A stretch of DNA of 64,000 nt. Source: Streptomyces sp. DG1A-41. Lineage in GTDB: Bacteria > Actinomycetota > Actinomycetes > Streptomycetales > Streptomycetaceae. The translations under genes and the position numbers were made by a program. The DNA is taken from NCBI RefSeq assembly GCF_037055355.1, contig NZ_CP146350.1, forward strand, positions 8,207,001 to 8,271,000, given 5' to 3'. Below the pieces are notes generated by a model that did no database searches, was not told the origin of the DNA, and saw only the letters and a list, made by a program, of their open reading frames with translations. Shown one piece after another: positions 25,414 through 33,795 of this stretch (within the stretch, counting starts at the first letter, position 1; each line of letters begins with the position of its first letter).

Positions 25414-26199
25414 TCAAGGCCTGACCAGCAACTGGAAGTCGAACGTGTAGCGCGACGCCCTGTAGAGGTGCGTTCCGTACTCGACCGCGCGCCCGGTGTC
25501 GTCGTACGCCGTGCGCTGCATGGTGAGCAGCGCCGCGCCCTCCTCCTCGTCCAGGCGGGCGGCCTCCTCGGCGGTGGCCGCCCGGGCGCTGACGCGCTGC
25601 CGGGCGCTGTGCAGGGTGATGCCCGCCGAGCGCATCATCCGGTACAGGCCCGTCGACTCCAGGCGGGCGTCGTCGAGGTCCACGAGCGACGCCGGCAGGT
25701 AGTTGCACAGCAGGGCCACCGGCTGGCCGTGCGTGCGGCGCAGCCTGTCCAGGACGGTGACCTCGCTGCCCTCCGCGACGCCGAGGGCAGCGGCCACGTC
25801 GCAGGAGGCCTGGACGACCTCGTTGCGCACGACCTGCGTGGTGGGCCCCTGCCCGGCCTGCTCCAGGTCGTCGTAGAGACTGCTCAACTCCAGCGGGCGC
25901 TTGACCTGGCTGTGCACCACCTGCGTGCCCACACCGCGCCGCCGGACCAGCAGCCCCTTGTCGACGAGGGACTGGATGGCCTGGCGGACGGTGGGGCGGG
26001 ACAGGCCGAGGCGCACCGAGAGGTCGACCTCGTTGCCCAGGAGGTTCCCCGGGGCGAGGACCCCGTGCTCGATCGCCGCCTCCAGCTGCTGCGCGAGCTG
26101 GTAGTACAGCGGCACGGGACTGCTCCGGTCCAGGGCGAAGTCCATCGAGCCGAGCGCAGGCTCTGCCGCGGTACGTGCCCGGTCACCGGTTCTCGCCAT
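25414..26199 (-). CDS. GntR-family regulator (HutC/UTRA type), probable inositol operon regulator
   Basis: 261 residues from ATG 26199, preceded by GAGGGGGG. The N-terminal winged helix contains NEVDLSVRLGLSRPTVRQAI and DKGLLVRRRGVGTQV. The C-terminal half is a UTRA ligand domain ending YGTHLYRASRYTFDF. It sits 20 bases after mmsA in the same orientation, at the end of the inositol-catabolism run. It is the best candidate for the factor reading the large inverted repeat at 32565-32630. The effector, perhaps an inositol-derived intermediate, is not visible in sequence. Confidence 0.85.
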   Translation of the reverse strand: MARTGDRARTAAEPALGSMDFALDRSSPVPLYYQLAQQLEAAIEHGVLAPGNLLGNEVDLSVRLGLSRPTVRQAIQSLVDKGLLVRRRGVGTQVVHSQVKRPLELSSLYDDLEQAGQGPTTQVVRNEVVQASCDVAAALGVAEGSEVTVLDRLRRTHGQPVALLCNYLPASLVDLDDARLESTGLYRMMRSAGITLHSARQRVSARAATAEEAARLDEEEGAALLTMQRTAYDDTGRAVEYGTHLYRASRYTFDFQLLVRP

Positions 26200-26219
26200 G
26201 GACGAACCCCCCTCGTGGG

Positions 26220-27716
26220 TCAGGAGTTGCTCGGGAAGCCGAGGTTGATACCGCCGGTGTCCGCCGGGTCCGGCCAGCGCGTGGTGATGACCTTGCCCTG
26301 GGTGTAGAAGGCGATGCCGTCGTTGCCGTAGACGTGCAGGTCGCCGAAGAGCGAGTCCTTCCAGCCGCCGAAGGAGTGGTAGCCCACCGGGACCGGGATC
26401 GGCACGTTGACGCCGACCATGCCCGCCTTGACCTCCAGCTGGAAGCGGCGCGCGGCGCCGCCGTCCCGGGTGAAGATCGCGGTGCCGTTGCCCCAGCGGG
26501 AGTCGTTGATCAGCTTGATGGCCTCTTCGTAGGTCTCCGCGCGGACCACGCACAGCACCGGGCCGAAGATCTCGTCCCGGTACGCGTCCGCCGTCAGCGG
26601 CACCCGGTCCAGGAGGGAGACGCCGAGGAAGAAGCCGTCCTCGTGGCCCTCCACCGAGAAGCCCGTGCCGTCGACGACGACCTCGGCGCCCTGTTCGGCG
26701 GCCGACGACACGTACGACGCCACCTTGTCGCGGTGCTCGCGGGTGATCAGCGGACCCATCTCGGACGCCGGGTCGTTGCCGGGGCCGATCTTCAGGTTCT
26801 TCGCCCGCTCGGCGATCTTGCCGACCAGCTCGTCTCCGGTGTCGCCGACGGCGACCACGACCGACACGGCCATGCAGCGCTCGCCCGCCGAGCCGTAGGC
26901 CGCGTTGATCGCCTGGTCGGCGGCGAGGTCCAGGTCGGCGTCGGGCAGGACCAGCATGTGGTTCTTGGCGCCCCCCAGGGCCTGCACCCGCTTGCCGTGC
27001 TCGACGGCCTTGAGCTGGATGTACTTGGCGATCGGGGTCGAGCCGACGAAGGAGACCGCCTCGATGTCCGGGTGCTCCAGGATGCGGTCCACGGCCGTCT
27101 TGTCGCCCTGCACGATGTTCAGGACACCGTCCGGCAGGCCCGCCTCGGAGGCCAGTTCGGCCAGGCGGAAGGAGGCCGACGGGTCCTTCTCCGACGGCTT
27201 CAGCACGAACGTGTTGCCGCACGCGATCGCCAGCGGGAACATCCACATCGGCACCATCGCCGGGAAGTTGAACGGCGTGATGCCCGCGACCACGCCCAGC
27301 GGCTGGCGGATCGAGGCGACGTCGACCCGGGTCGAGACCTGCGTGGACAGCTCGCCCTTGAGCTGGACGCTGATCCCGCACGCGAGCTCGACGATCTCCA
27401 TGCCGCGCGCGACCTCGCCGAGCGCGTCGGAGTGCACCTTGCCGTGCTCCGCGGTGATCAGTTCGGCGATCTCGTCGCGGTGGGCGTCCAGCAGCTCGCG
27501 GTACTTGAACAGGATCGCCGTGCGCTTGGCGAGCGAGGAGGTCCCCCAGCTCTCGAAGGCGGCCTTGGCGGAGGCGACGGCGGCGTCCACCTCGTCGACG
27601 GTCGCGAACGCGACCTGCTTCTCCTGGGCGCCGGTGGCCGGGTTGTAGACGGGGCCGAACCGGCCGGAGATGCCCTCGACGGGCTTGCCGTCGATCCAGT
27701 GGGTGATGGTCTTCAT
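26220..27716 (-). CDS. mmsA: Methylmalonate-semialdehyde dehydrogenase (CoA-acylating)
   Basis: 498 residues from ATG 27716. It belongs to the aldehyde dehydrogenase superfamily: ITPFNFPAMVPMWMFPLAIA, SFVGSTPIAKYIQ and the catalytic cysteine in GSAGERCMAVSVVVAVG. The MmsA/IolA branch converts malonate or methylmalonate semialdehyde to acetyl- or propionyl-CoA without needing a downstream CoA transferase. It performs the last step of myo-inositol breakdown and lies between iolD and the GntR regulator on the same strand. A 43-base gap separates it from iolD. Confidence 0.94.
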   Translation of the reverse strand: MKTITHWIDGKPVEGISGRFGPVYNPATGAQEKQVAFATVDEVDAAVASAKAAFESWGTSSLAKRTAILFKYRELLDAHRDEIAELITAEHGKVHSDALGEVARGMEIVELACGISVQLKGELSTQVSTRVDVASIRQPLGVVAGITPFNFPAMVPMWMFPLAIACGNTFVLKPSEKDPSASFRLAELASEAGLPDGVLNIVQGDKTAVDRILEHPDIEAVSFVGSTPIAKYIQLKAVEHGKRVQALGGAKNHMLVLPDADLDLAADQAINAAYGSAGERCMAVSVVVAVGDTGDELVGKIAERAKNLKIGPGNDPASEMGPLITREHRDKVASYVSSAAEQGAEVVVDGTGFSVEGHEDGFFLGVSLLDRVPLTADAYRDEIFGPVLCVVRAETYEEAIKLINDSRWGNGTAIFTRDGGAARRFQLEVKAGMVGVNVPIPVPVGYHSFGGWKDSLFGDLHVYGNDGIAFYTQGKVITTRWPDPADTGGINLGFPSNS

Positions 27717-27759
27717 GGTGCGCAAGGGCCTTTCGTGGAGCCTGATGTCAGCAGGGAGT

Positions 27760-29634
27760 TCAGAGGTGGCGGCGGCGTCCGGCGACCTGCCGGTCGTAGC
27801 GCTCGCGGGCCTCGACGGCGGCCTCGCGGGAGGCGGTCTCGGCCACCGGCACGTCCCACCACGCCTCGGCCGGGGGAGCGGTCGGGGCCGGGTCGGTCTC
27901 GACGTACACGCACGTCGGCCGGTCGGAAGCACGGGCCGTGACCAGCGCCTCGCGCAGCTCGCGCACGGTCTTGGCGCGCAGGACGTCCATGCCGAGGCTG
28001 GCCGCGTTGGCGGCCAGGTCGACGGGCAGCGGGGCGCCGGTGAAGGTGCCGTCGGCCGCCCGGAACCGGTAGGCGGTGCCGAACCGCTCGCCGCCGGTCT
28101 CCTCCGACAGCCCGCCGATGGACGCGTAGCCGTGGTTCTGGATGAGGACGATGTTGAGCGGCAGGCCCTCCTGGACGGCCGTGACGATCTCCGTCGGCAT
28201 CATCAGGTAGGTGCCGTCGCCGACCAGCGCCCACACCGGCGTACCGGGAGCGGCCTGCTGGACGCCGATGCCGGCCGGGATCTCGTAGCCCATGCAGGAG
28301 TAGCCGTACTCCAGGTGGTACTGGCGCGGGCCGCGGGAGCGCCACAGCTTGTGCAGGTCGCCGGGGAGCGAGCCGGCCGCGTTGATCACCACGTCGTCCT
28401 CGCCCACGGCCGCGTCCAGCGCGCCGAGCACCTGCGTCTGGGTCGGGACCGCGCTCTCGTCGTCGGCGCGGTAGGCGGCCTCGACGACCTCCTCCCAGCG
28501 CTCCTTGCCGGCCCGGTACTCCGCCTCGTACGCCTCGCTCACCCGGTGGCCGGAGAGCGCCTCCAGCAGCTTTTCCAGGCCCGACCTCGCGTCGCACACC
28601 AGCGTGCGCGCGGCCAGCTTGTGGGCGTCGAAGCCGGTGATGTTGAGGTTGAGGAACCGCACGCCCGGGTTCTGGAAGAGCGTGCCGGAGGCCGTGGTGA
28701 AGTCCGTGTAGCGGGTGCCCACGCCGATGACGAGGTCGGCGGTGCGGGCGAGGTCGTCGCTGACGGCCGTGCCGGTGTGGCCGATGCCGCCGAGGTCGGC
28801 GGGGTGGTCGTGGCGGAGTGACCCCTTGCCCGCCTGCGTCGAGGCGACGGGGACGCCGGTGGCGTCCACGAACGCCTTCAGCGCCGCCTCGGCCTCGCTG
28901 TGGTGGACACCGCCGCCCGCGACGATCAGCGGCCGCCCGGCCGACCGGATCGCCTCGACGGCCGCCGTCAGCTCCACCGGGTCCGGCGCGGGACGCCGCA
29001 CGGACCAGACGCGCTCGGCGAAGAACTCCTCCGGCCAGTCGTACGCCTCCGCCTGCACGTCCTGCGGCAGGGCCAGGGTGACGGCGCCGGTCTCGGCCGG
29101 GTCGGCCAGCACGCGCATCGCCTGGAGCGCCGAGGGGATCAGCGCCTCGGGGCGGGTGATCCGGTCGAAGTACCTCGACACCGGGCGCAGCGTGTCGTTG
29201 ACCGACACGTCGGCCTCGACCGGGTGCTCCAGCTGCTGGAGCAGCGGGTCGGCGGAGTGCGTGGCGAAGTAGTCGCCGGGCAGGAGCAGCACCGGCAGGC
29301 GGTTGATCGTCGCCAGGGCCGCGCCGGTGACCAGGTTGGTGGCGCCCGGGCCGATCGAGGTCGTCACCGCCTGCGCGGACAGGCGGTTCAGCTGCCTGGC
29401 GTAGCCGACCGCCGCGTGCACCATCGACTGCTCGTTGCGGCCCTGGTGGAACGGCATGACGTCCTCGCCCGCCTCCAGGAGCGCCTGGCCGACGCCCGCC
29501 ACGTTGCCGTGGCCGAAGATGCCCCAGGTCCCGGCGATCAGCCGGCGGCGCACGCCGTCCCGTTCGGTGTACTGGGCGGACAGGAACCGCACCAGGGCCT
29601 GGGCGGTCGTCAGTCGGCGGGTGCGGGCGCTCAT
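27760..29634 (-). CDS. iolD: 3D-(3,5/4)-trihydroxycyclohexane-1,2-dione acylhydrolase
   Basis: 624 residues from ATG 29634. It is a thiamine-diphosphate enzyme that opens the inositol ring after dehydration. The N-terminal domain has GTWGIFGHGNVAGVGQALLE and FHQGRNEQSMVHAAVGYARQ. The thiamine-binding motif begins VGDGTYLMMPTEIVTAV and ends LIQNHGYASIGGL. The length fits IolD. Its start overlaps the end of iolB by four bases, so the genes are translationally coupled. Confidence 0.94.
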   Translation of the reverse strand: MSARTRRLTTAQALVRFLSAQYTERDGVRRRLIAGTWGIFGHGNVAGVGQALLEAGEDVMPFHQGRNEQSMVHAAVGYARQLNRLSAQAVTTSIGPGATNLVTGAALATINRLPVLLLPGDYFATHSADPLLQQLEHPVEADVSVNDTLRPVSRYFDRITRPEALIPSALQAMRVLADPAETGAVTLALPQDVQAEAYDWPEEFFAERVWSVRRPAPDPVELTAAVEAIRSAGRPLIVAGGGVHHSEAEAALKAFVDATGVPVASTQAGKGSLRHDHPADLGGIGHTGTAVSDDLARTADLVIGVGTRYTDFTTASGTLFQNPGVRFLNLNITGFDAHKLAARTLVCDARSGLEKLLEALSGHRVSEAYEAEYRAGKERWEEVVEAAYRADDESAVPTQTQVLGALDAAVGEDDVVINAAGSLPGDLHKLWRSRGPRQYHLEYGYSCMGYEIPAGIGVQQAAPGTPVWALVGDGTYLMMPTEIVTAVQEGLPLNIVLIQNHGYASIGGLSEETGGERFGTAYRFRAADGTFTGAPLPVDLAANAASLGMDVLRAKTVRELREALVTARASDRPTCVYVETDPAPTAPPAEAWWDVPVAETASREAAVEARERYDRQVAGRRRHL

Positions 29635-30523
29635 GCGGAGGTCTCCGGGGCGGTGTAGAGGGGGAGTCGGGGGTCGACCGGCTGGTCCGGCCAGGTGTCG
29701 CGGACCCAGGCGTGGTCGGGGTGGTCGCAGATCAGCCAGGCGCGCTCGTCCTCGGGGCCCGCCATGACGTTGAGGTAGTACATGTGGTGGCCGGGCGTGG
29801 CCATCGACGGCCCGTGCCAGCCGTCCGGGATCAGGACGACGTCGCCGTCGCGGACCTCCGCCAGCACGTCGGTGTCCCGGCCCGGTCCGGACGGGGAGAC
29901 GCGCTGGTAGCCGAGGCCGGGGATGCCGTCGTGGCCGGCGAACTCGAAGTAGTAGATCTCCTCCAGCACGGACTCCTCGCCCGGCCGGTGCTCGTCGTGC
30001 TTGTGCGGCGGGAACGACGACCAGTTGCCGCCCGGGGTGATCACCTCGACCGCGATGAGCTTGTCGCACTCGAACACGCCCGCGGCGCCGAAGTTGTTGA
30101 CCTGGCGGGAGCAGTTCCCGGTGCCCCGCAGCTCCACGGGCACCTGGGAGGCGGGGCCGTAGCGGGCGGGCAGCCGGCGGGTGCAGCGCGCGCCGGTCAG
30201 CGCGAACCGTCCGCCGGCCGCGGACGCCACGGTCGCCCGGGCGTCGCGCGGCACGTACGCGAAGTCGCTGACGCCGCTGAAGACGTCCCGGCGGCCCCGG
30301 AGCTCGAAGGTGTCCTGGCCGAAGTCGTCCGTCGCGGCGACCGTGCAGCCGCCGCTCAGCGGGACGACGATCCACTCGCTGTCGCCGGTGTCGAAGGAGT
30401 GCGTGCCGCCCGGCGGCAGCTGAAGGACCCGCAGGCTGGAGTGACCCAGCCGGCCTTCTCGGGCGTGACGTCGACGATGTAGGGGCCGCCGAGGGCCTTA
30501 CCCGCGGGAAGGTGATACGTCAT
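29631..30523 (-). pseudogene. iolB: 5-deoxy-glucuronate isomerase, frameshifted
   Basis: From ATG 30523 the frame begins MTYHLPAGKALGGPYIVDV but shifts near 30445, where TGGGTCACT seems to lack one G. It then hits a stop after about 55 codons. In the next frame the IolB sequence resumes at once (HSSLRVLQLPPGGTHSFDTG) and runs to 29631, including SFPPHKHDE (cupin metal ligands) and YYLNVMAGPEDERAW. Restored, the protein is about 297 residues, normal for IolB, which isomerises 5-deoxy-glucuronate in inositol breakdown. Either the gene has a one-base deletion or the consensus is wrong. A shorter product from GTG 30254 would lack about 90 N-terminal residues. Confidence 0.85.
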
Positions 30524-30538
30524 CGTGTGCCTTTCGGG

Positions 30539-30598
30539 TCACAGCAGAGCGACTCACAGCAGACTGATTCACAACGGACCGATTCACAGCAGACCGAC
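30539..30598. repeat. Four tandem 15-bp repeats
   Basis: Four units of the form TCACAGCAGACCGAC lie head to tail at 30539-30553, 30554-30568, 30569-30583 and 30584-30598, differing at a few positions. The last unit contains the stop codon and final codons of the aldolase gene; the rest fill the space before iolB. Each unit keeps a 15-base period, so it would read in frame in any direction. Confidence 0.8.
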
Positions 30599-31462
30599 GG
30601 CCGTGTCCACCGCCTCTTCCACGCTGCCCTCGGCCGGGTAGAGCAGCGAGCGCCCGACGACCAGGCCTTGCACGGTCGGCAGGCGCAGGGCCTTGCGCCA
30701 GCGTTCGTACGCGCCCTCCTGGTCGCCGCCGACCTCGCCGCCGAGCAGGACGACGGGGAGCGTGGAGGTCTCCAGGACCTGGGCCATGTCGTCCGGGTCG
30801 TCGGTGACGGGCAGCTTCAGCCAGGTGTAGGCGGAGGTGCCGCCCAGGCCCGAGGCGATTGCGATGGACCGGGTGACGGCCTCGGCGGACAGGTCGTTGC
30901 GCACCTTGCCGTCGACCCGCCGGGAGATGAACGGCTCGACGAACAGGGGGAGCTGCCGGGCCGCCATGGCGTCGATCGCCCGCGCGGTGGACTCCAGGGT
31001 GGTGAGCGAGCCCGGGTCGTCGTAGTCGATGCGGACCAGGAGCTTGCCCGCGTCGAAGCGGAGCCGGGCGATGTCCTCGGCGCGGTGGCCGGTGAAACGG
31101 TCGTCCATCTCGAACGTGGCGCCGGCCAGGCCGCCGCGGTTCATCGAGCCCATGACGACCTTGTTGTCCAGCACCCCGAGCAGGAGCAGGTCCTCCAGGA
31201 TGTCGGCCGTGGCGAGCACCCCGTCGACACCGGGCCTCGACAGCGCGACGCAGAGCCGTTCCAGCAGATCGGCGCGGTTGGCCATGGCCAGGCGCCGGTC
31301 GCCGACCCCGAGGGCGCCGCGCGCCGGGTGGTCGGCGGCCACGATCATCAGCCGGCCGCTGTCGCCGATCAGCGGGCGGCGCACCCGGCGGGCGGCCGCC
31401 TCGGCGACGGCCTCGGGGTTCCGGGCCCGGACCGTGGTGAGGTCGGGGATGCCGATGTTCAA
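30584..31462 (-). CDS. Cgl0158-family aldolase (DeoC/IolJ-like class I barrel)
   Basis: 292 residues from ATG 31462. The sequence is a beta/alpha barrel: LMIVAADHPARGALGVGDRR near the N-terminus, FDAGKLLVRIDYDDPGSL centrally, and TSAYTWLKLPVTDD with a candidate Schiff-base lysine. Members of this family sit in actinobacterial inositol operons. They probably cleave 2-deoxy-5-keto-gluconate 6-phosphate to malonate semialdehyde and dihydroxyacetone phosphate, the step of IolJ. It lies between iolC and iolB, 12 bases after iolC. The exact reaction is inferred from context. Confidence 0.85.
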   Translation of the reverse strand: MNIGIPDLTTVRARNPEAVAEAAARRVRRPLIGDSGRLMIVAADHPARGALGVGDRRLAMANRADLLERLCVALSRPGVDGVLATADILEDLLLLGVLDNKVVMGSMNRGGLAGATFEMDDRFTGHRAEDIARLRFDAGKLLVRIDYDDPGSLTTLESTARAIDAMAARQLPLFVEPFISRRVDGKVRNDLSAEAVTRSIAIASGLGGTSAYTWLKLPVTDDPDDMAQVLETSTLPVVLLGGEVGGDQEGAYERWRKALRLPTVQGLVVGRSLLYPAEGSVEEAVDTAVGLL

Positions 31463-31474
31463 TTCAGGCTCCGT

Positions 31475-32452
31475 TCAGTGACTCGTGCTCGGCGACGACG
31501 CCGTGGCGAGGAGGTCCTCGACCTCGGACTCGGAGGGCATCGCGGAGGAGCAGGCGAGGCGTGAGGCGACGAGGGCGCCGGCGGCGTTGGCGTGCCGCAT
31601 GGTCTTCTCCAGGTCCCAGCCGGCGAGGAGGCCGTGGCAGAGGGAGCCGCCGAAGGCGTCGCCCGCGCCCAGGCCGTTGACGACCTCGACCGGCACCGGC
31701 GGTACCTCGGCCCGGGTGCCGTCGCGGTGCACGGCCAGGACGCCCTTGGGGCCCTGCTTGACGACGGCCAGTTCCACGCCCGCCTCCAGCAGCGCGTCGG
31801 CGCAGGCCTGCGGCTCGCGCACGCCGGTGGCGATCTCGCACTCGTCGAGGTTGCCGACCGCGACGGTGGCGTGGCTCAGCGCCTCCCGGTAGTACGGGCG
31901 GGCCTCCTCGGGGTCGGCCCAGAACATCGGGCGCCAGTCGAGGTCGAAGACGGTGATGCCCGACTTGTCGCGCGCCTTGAGGGCGGCGAGCGTGGCGGAG
32001 CGGCTCGGCTCCTCGCTCAGGCCGGTGCCGGTGATCCAGAAGATCCGGGCCCCGCGGATCGCGAAGAAGTCCAGCTCGTCGGTGTGGATCTCCAGGTCGG
32101 GGGCCTTGGGGCGGCGGTAGAAGTACAGCGGGAAGTCGTCCGGCGGGAAGATCTCGCAGAACGTGATCGGGGTCGGGTACGCGTCGACCGGGGTGACCCA
32201 GCGGTCGTCGACCCCGAAGGACTTCAGTTCCTGGTGCAGGTAGGCGCCGAAGGGGTCGTTGCCGGTCCGGGTGATGACCGCCGTACGGCGTCCGAGGCGC
32301 GCCGCGGCGACCGCCACATTGGCCGCCGAACCTCCCAGGAATTTCCCGAACGTCTCCACCTGGGGCAGCGGGACGCCGGTCTGGAGGGGATAGAGGTCGA
32401 CCCCGATGCGGCCCATCGTGATCAAGTCGAAATACTGGGCTGGCTCGGCCAT
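31475..32452 (-). CDS. iolC: 5-dehydro-2-deoxygluconokinase
   Basis: 325 residues from ATG 32452, with GAGGAGG seven bases upstream. It is a PfkB/ribokinase-family sugar kinase: FGKFLGGSAANVAVAAARLG in the N-terminal lid region and VVNGLGAGDAFGGSLCHGLL with the catalytic aspartate near the C-terminus. DLDWRPMFW and FYRRPKAPDLE are typical of IolC. It phosphorylates 2-deoxy-5-keto-gluconate. It is the first gene of the leftward iol operon, directly downstream of the divergent control region at 32453-32775. Confidence 0.94.
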   Translation of the reverse strand: MAEPAQYFDLITMGRIGVDLYPLQTGVPLPQVETFGKFLGGSAANVAVAAARLGRRTAVITRTGNDPFGAYLHQELKSFGVDDRWVTPVDAYPTPITFCEIFPPDDFPLYFYRRPKAPDLEIHTDELDFFAIRGARIFWITGTGLSEEPSRSATLAALKARDKSGITVFDLDWRPMFWADPEEARPYYREALSHATVAVGNLDECEIATGVREPQACADALLEAGVELAVVKQGPKGVLAVHRDGTRAEVPPVPVEVVNGLGAGDAFGGSLCHGLLAGWDLEKTMRHANAAGALVASRLACSSAMPSESEVEDLLATASSPSTSH

Positions 32453-32564
32453 GCGCGACCTCCTCGGGAAGCTGGGGATGCGGGTCCGGGGCCGCCCTGA
32501 CACCGTGGGGCTTGGATGACCTGGGGCCTGCCGCTGTCACAGGTGTAGGTGGCGGAGGGCGGCC

Positions 32565-32630
32565 CTGTCAATAGTTTGTACTTACATTCGGACCTGCTTG
32601 TGAAATGATGTCTTAACAAAGTATTGACAG
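32565..32630. promoter_or_regulatory. Large inverted repeat with divergent promoters between iol operons
   Basis: CTGTCAATAGTTTGT (32565-32579) is mirrored by ACAAAGTATTGACAG (32616-32630) at 14 of 15 positions. The match continues inward as ACAT and ATGT, giving 23-bp arms separated by 20 bases. Each arm contains TTGACA reading outward: on the minus strand at 32566-32571, with TACACC 18 bases further, and on the plus strand at 32624-32629. This fits paired promoters overlapped by a regulator site. The remainder of the 323-base gap holds a plus-strand leader with no gene. Confidence 0.7.
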
Positions 32631-32775
32631 CGGGCGCGGCAAGGACTTGGATCCCGTGGCATCGCAACAGTCTGTTTGCGGCATCATGATCCGGACTCCG
32701 TAAGGCTCCGGGACCACGGATCCCTCGTGATCCCTCCCCTTTCCCCCGCAGTAGCACAGTGAGGTGCCAGGAAAG

Positions 32776-33795
32776 ATGGACCGCTCTTCCCACCCCCGCT
32801 CCCGCAGGATCGCGCCGGTCGTAGCAGTTGCCGCGGCAGCGGCCCTGACCCTCGCCGGCTGCTCCAGCAGTTCCGGGGGCAAGAAGTCGGAGGAAGGCGC
32901 TGCCAACGCCTCCGCCGGCAAGGCGACCACGCCGCGCATGACCGTCGCCCTGGTCACCCACCAGGCACCCGGTGACACCTTCTGGGACACCGTGCGCAAG
33001 GGTGCCGAGGCCGCCGCCGCCAAGGACAACATCAAGCTCATCTACTCCGCCGACCCGAACGCGGGCAACCAGGCCAACCTGGTCCAGAACGCGATCGACC
33101 AGAAGGTCGACGGCATCGCCGTCACCCTCGCCAAGCCGGACGCCCTCAAGGGCGTCATCGGCAAGGCGGAGAAGGCCGGCATACCCGTCGTCGGCCTCAA
33201 CTCCGGCCTGAGCGACTGGAAGAAGCTCAACCTGCTGGAGTTCTTCGGCCAGGACGAGTCCGTCGCCGGCGAGGCCTTCGGCAAGAAGCTCAACGAGGTC
33301 GGTGCCAAGAACGTCCTCTGCGTCATGCAGGAGCAGGGCAACGTCGGCCTCACCCAGCGCTGCGACGGCGTGGCGAAGACCTTCGACGGCAAGGTCGACC
33401 CCCAGAACGTCAACGGAACCGACATGCCGGCCGTGAAGTCGACGATCACCGCCAAGCTCAAGCAGGACCCGTCCATCGACTACGTCGTCACGCTCGGCGC
33501 CCCCTTCGCGCTGACCGCGGTGCAGTCGGTCTCCGACGCCGGCAGCAAGGCGAAGGTCGCCACCTTCGACCTCAACAAGGACCTCATCAAGGCCATCAAG
33601 AACGACTCCATCCAGTTCGCCGTCGACCAGCAGCCCTACCTCCAGGGCTACCTGGCCGTAGACGGCCTGTGGCTCTACAAGAACAACGGCAACTACAGCG
33701 GCGGCGGCGAGCAGCCCGTGCTGACCGGCCCGGCCTTCGTCGACAAGTCCAACGTCGACAAGATCGGGGAGTTCGCCGCGAAGGGCACCCGGTGA
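32776..33795 (+). CDS. Sugar ABC transporter substrate-binding lipoprotein (probable myo-inositol)
   Basis: 339 residues from ATG 32776, chosen over GTG 32764 because GAGGTG then sits ten bases upstream. A lipoprotein signal ends in LTLAGCSSSS, so the protein is anchored outside the membrane. The rest is a type-1 periplasmic-binding (RbsB-like) fold: VALVTHQAPGDTFWDTVRKG, NAIDQKVDGIAVTLAKPDAL and IPVVGLNSGLSDWKKLNLLE. The transcript starts opposite iolC. Together with the permease and ATPase genes that follow, it should import myo-inositol or a related polyol. Confidence 0.92.
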   Translation: MDRSSHPRSRRIAPVVAVAAAAALTLAGCSSSSGGKKSEEGAANASAGKATTPRMTVALVTHQAPGDTFWDTVRKGAEAAAAKDNIKLIYSADPNAGNQANLVQNAIDQKVDGIAVTLAKPDALKGVIGKAEKAGIPVVGLNSGLSDWKKLNLLEFFGQDESVAGEAFGKKLNEVGAKNVLCVMQEQGNVGLTQRCDGVAKTFDGKVDPQNVNGTDMPAVKSTITAKLKQDPSIDYVVTLGAPFALTAVQSVSDAGSKAKVATFDLNKDLIKAIKNDSIQFAVDQQPYLQGYLAVDGLWLYKNNGNYSGGGEQPVLTGPAFVDKSNVDKIGEFAAKGTR

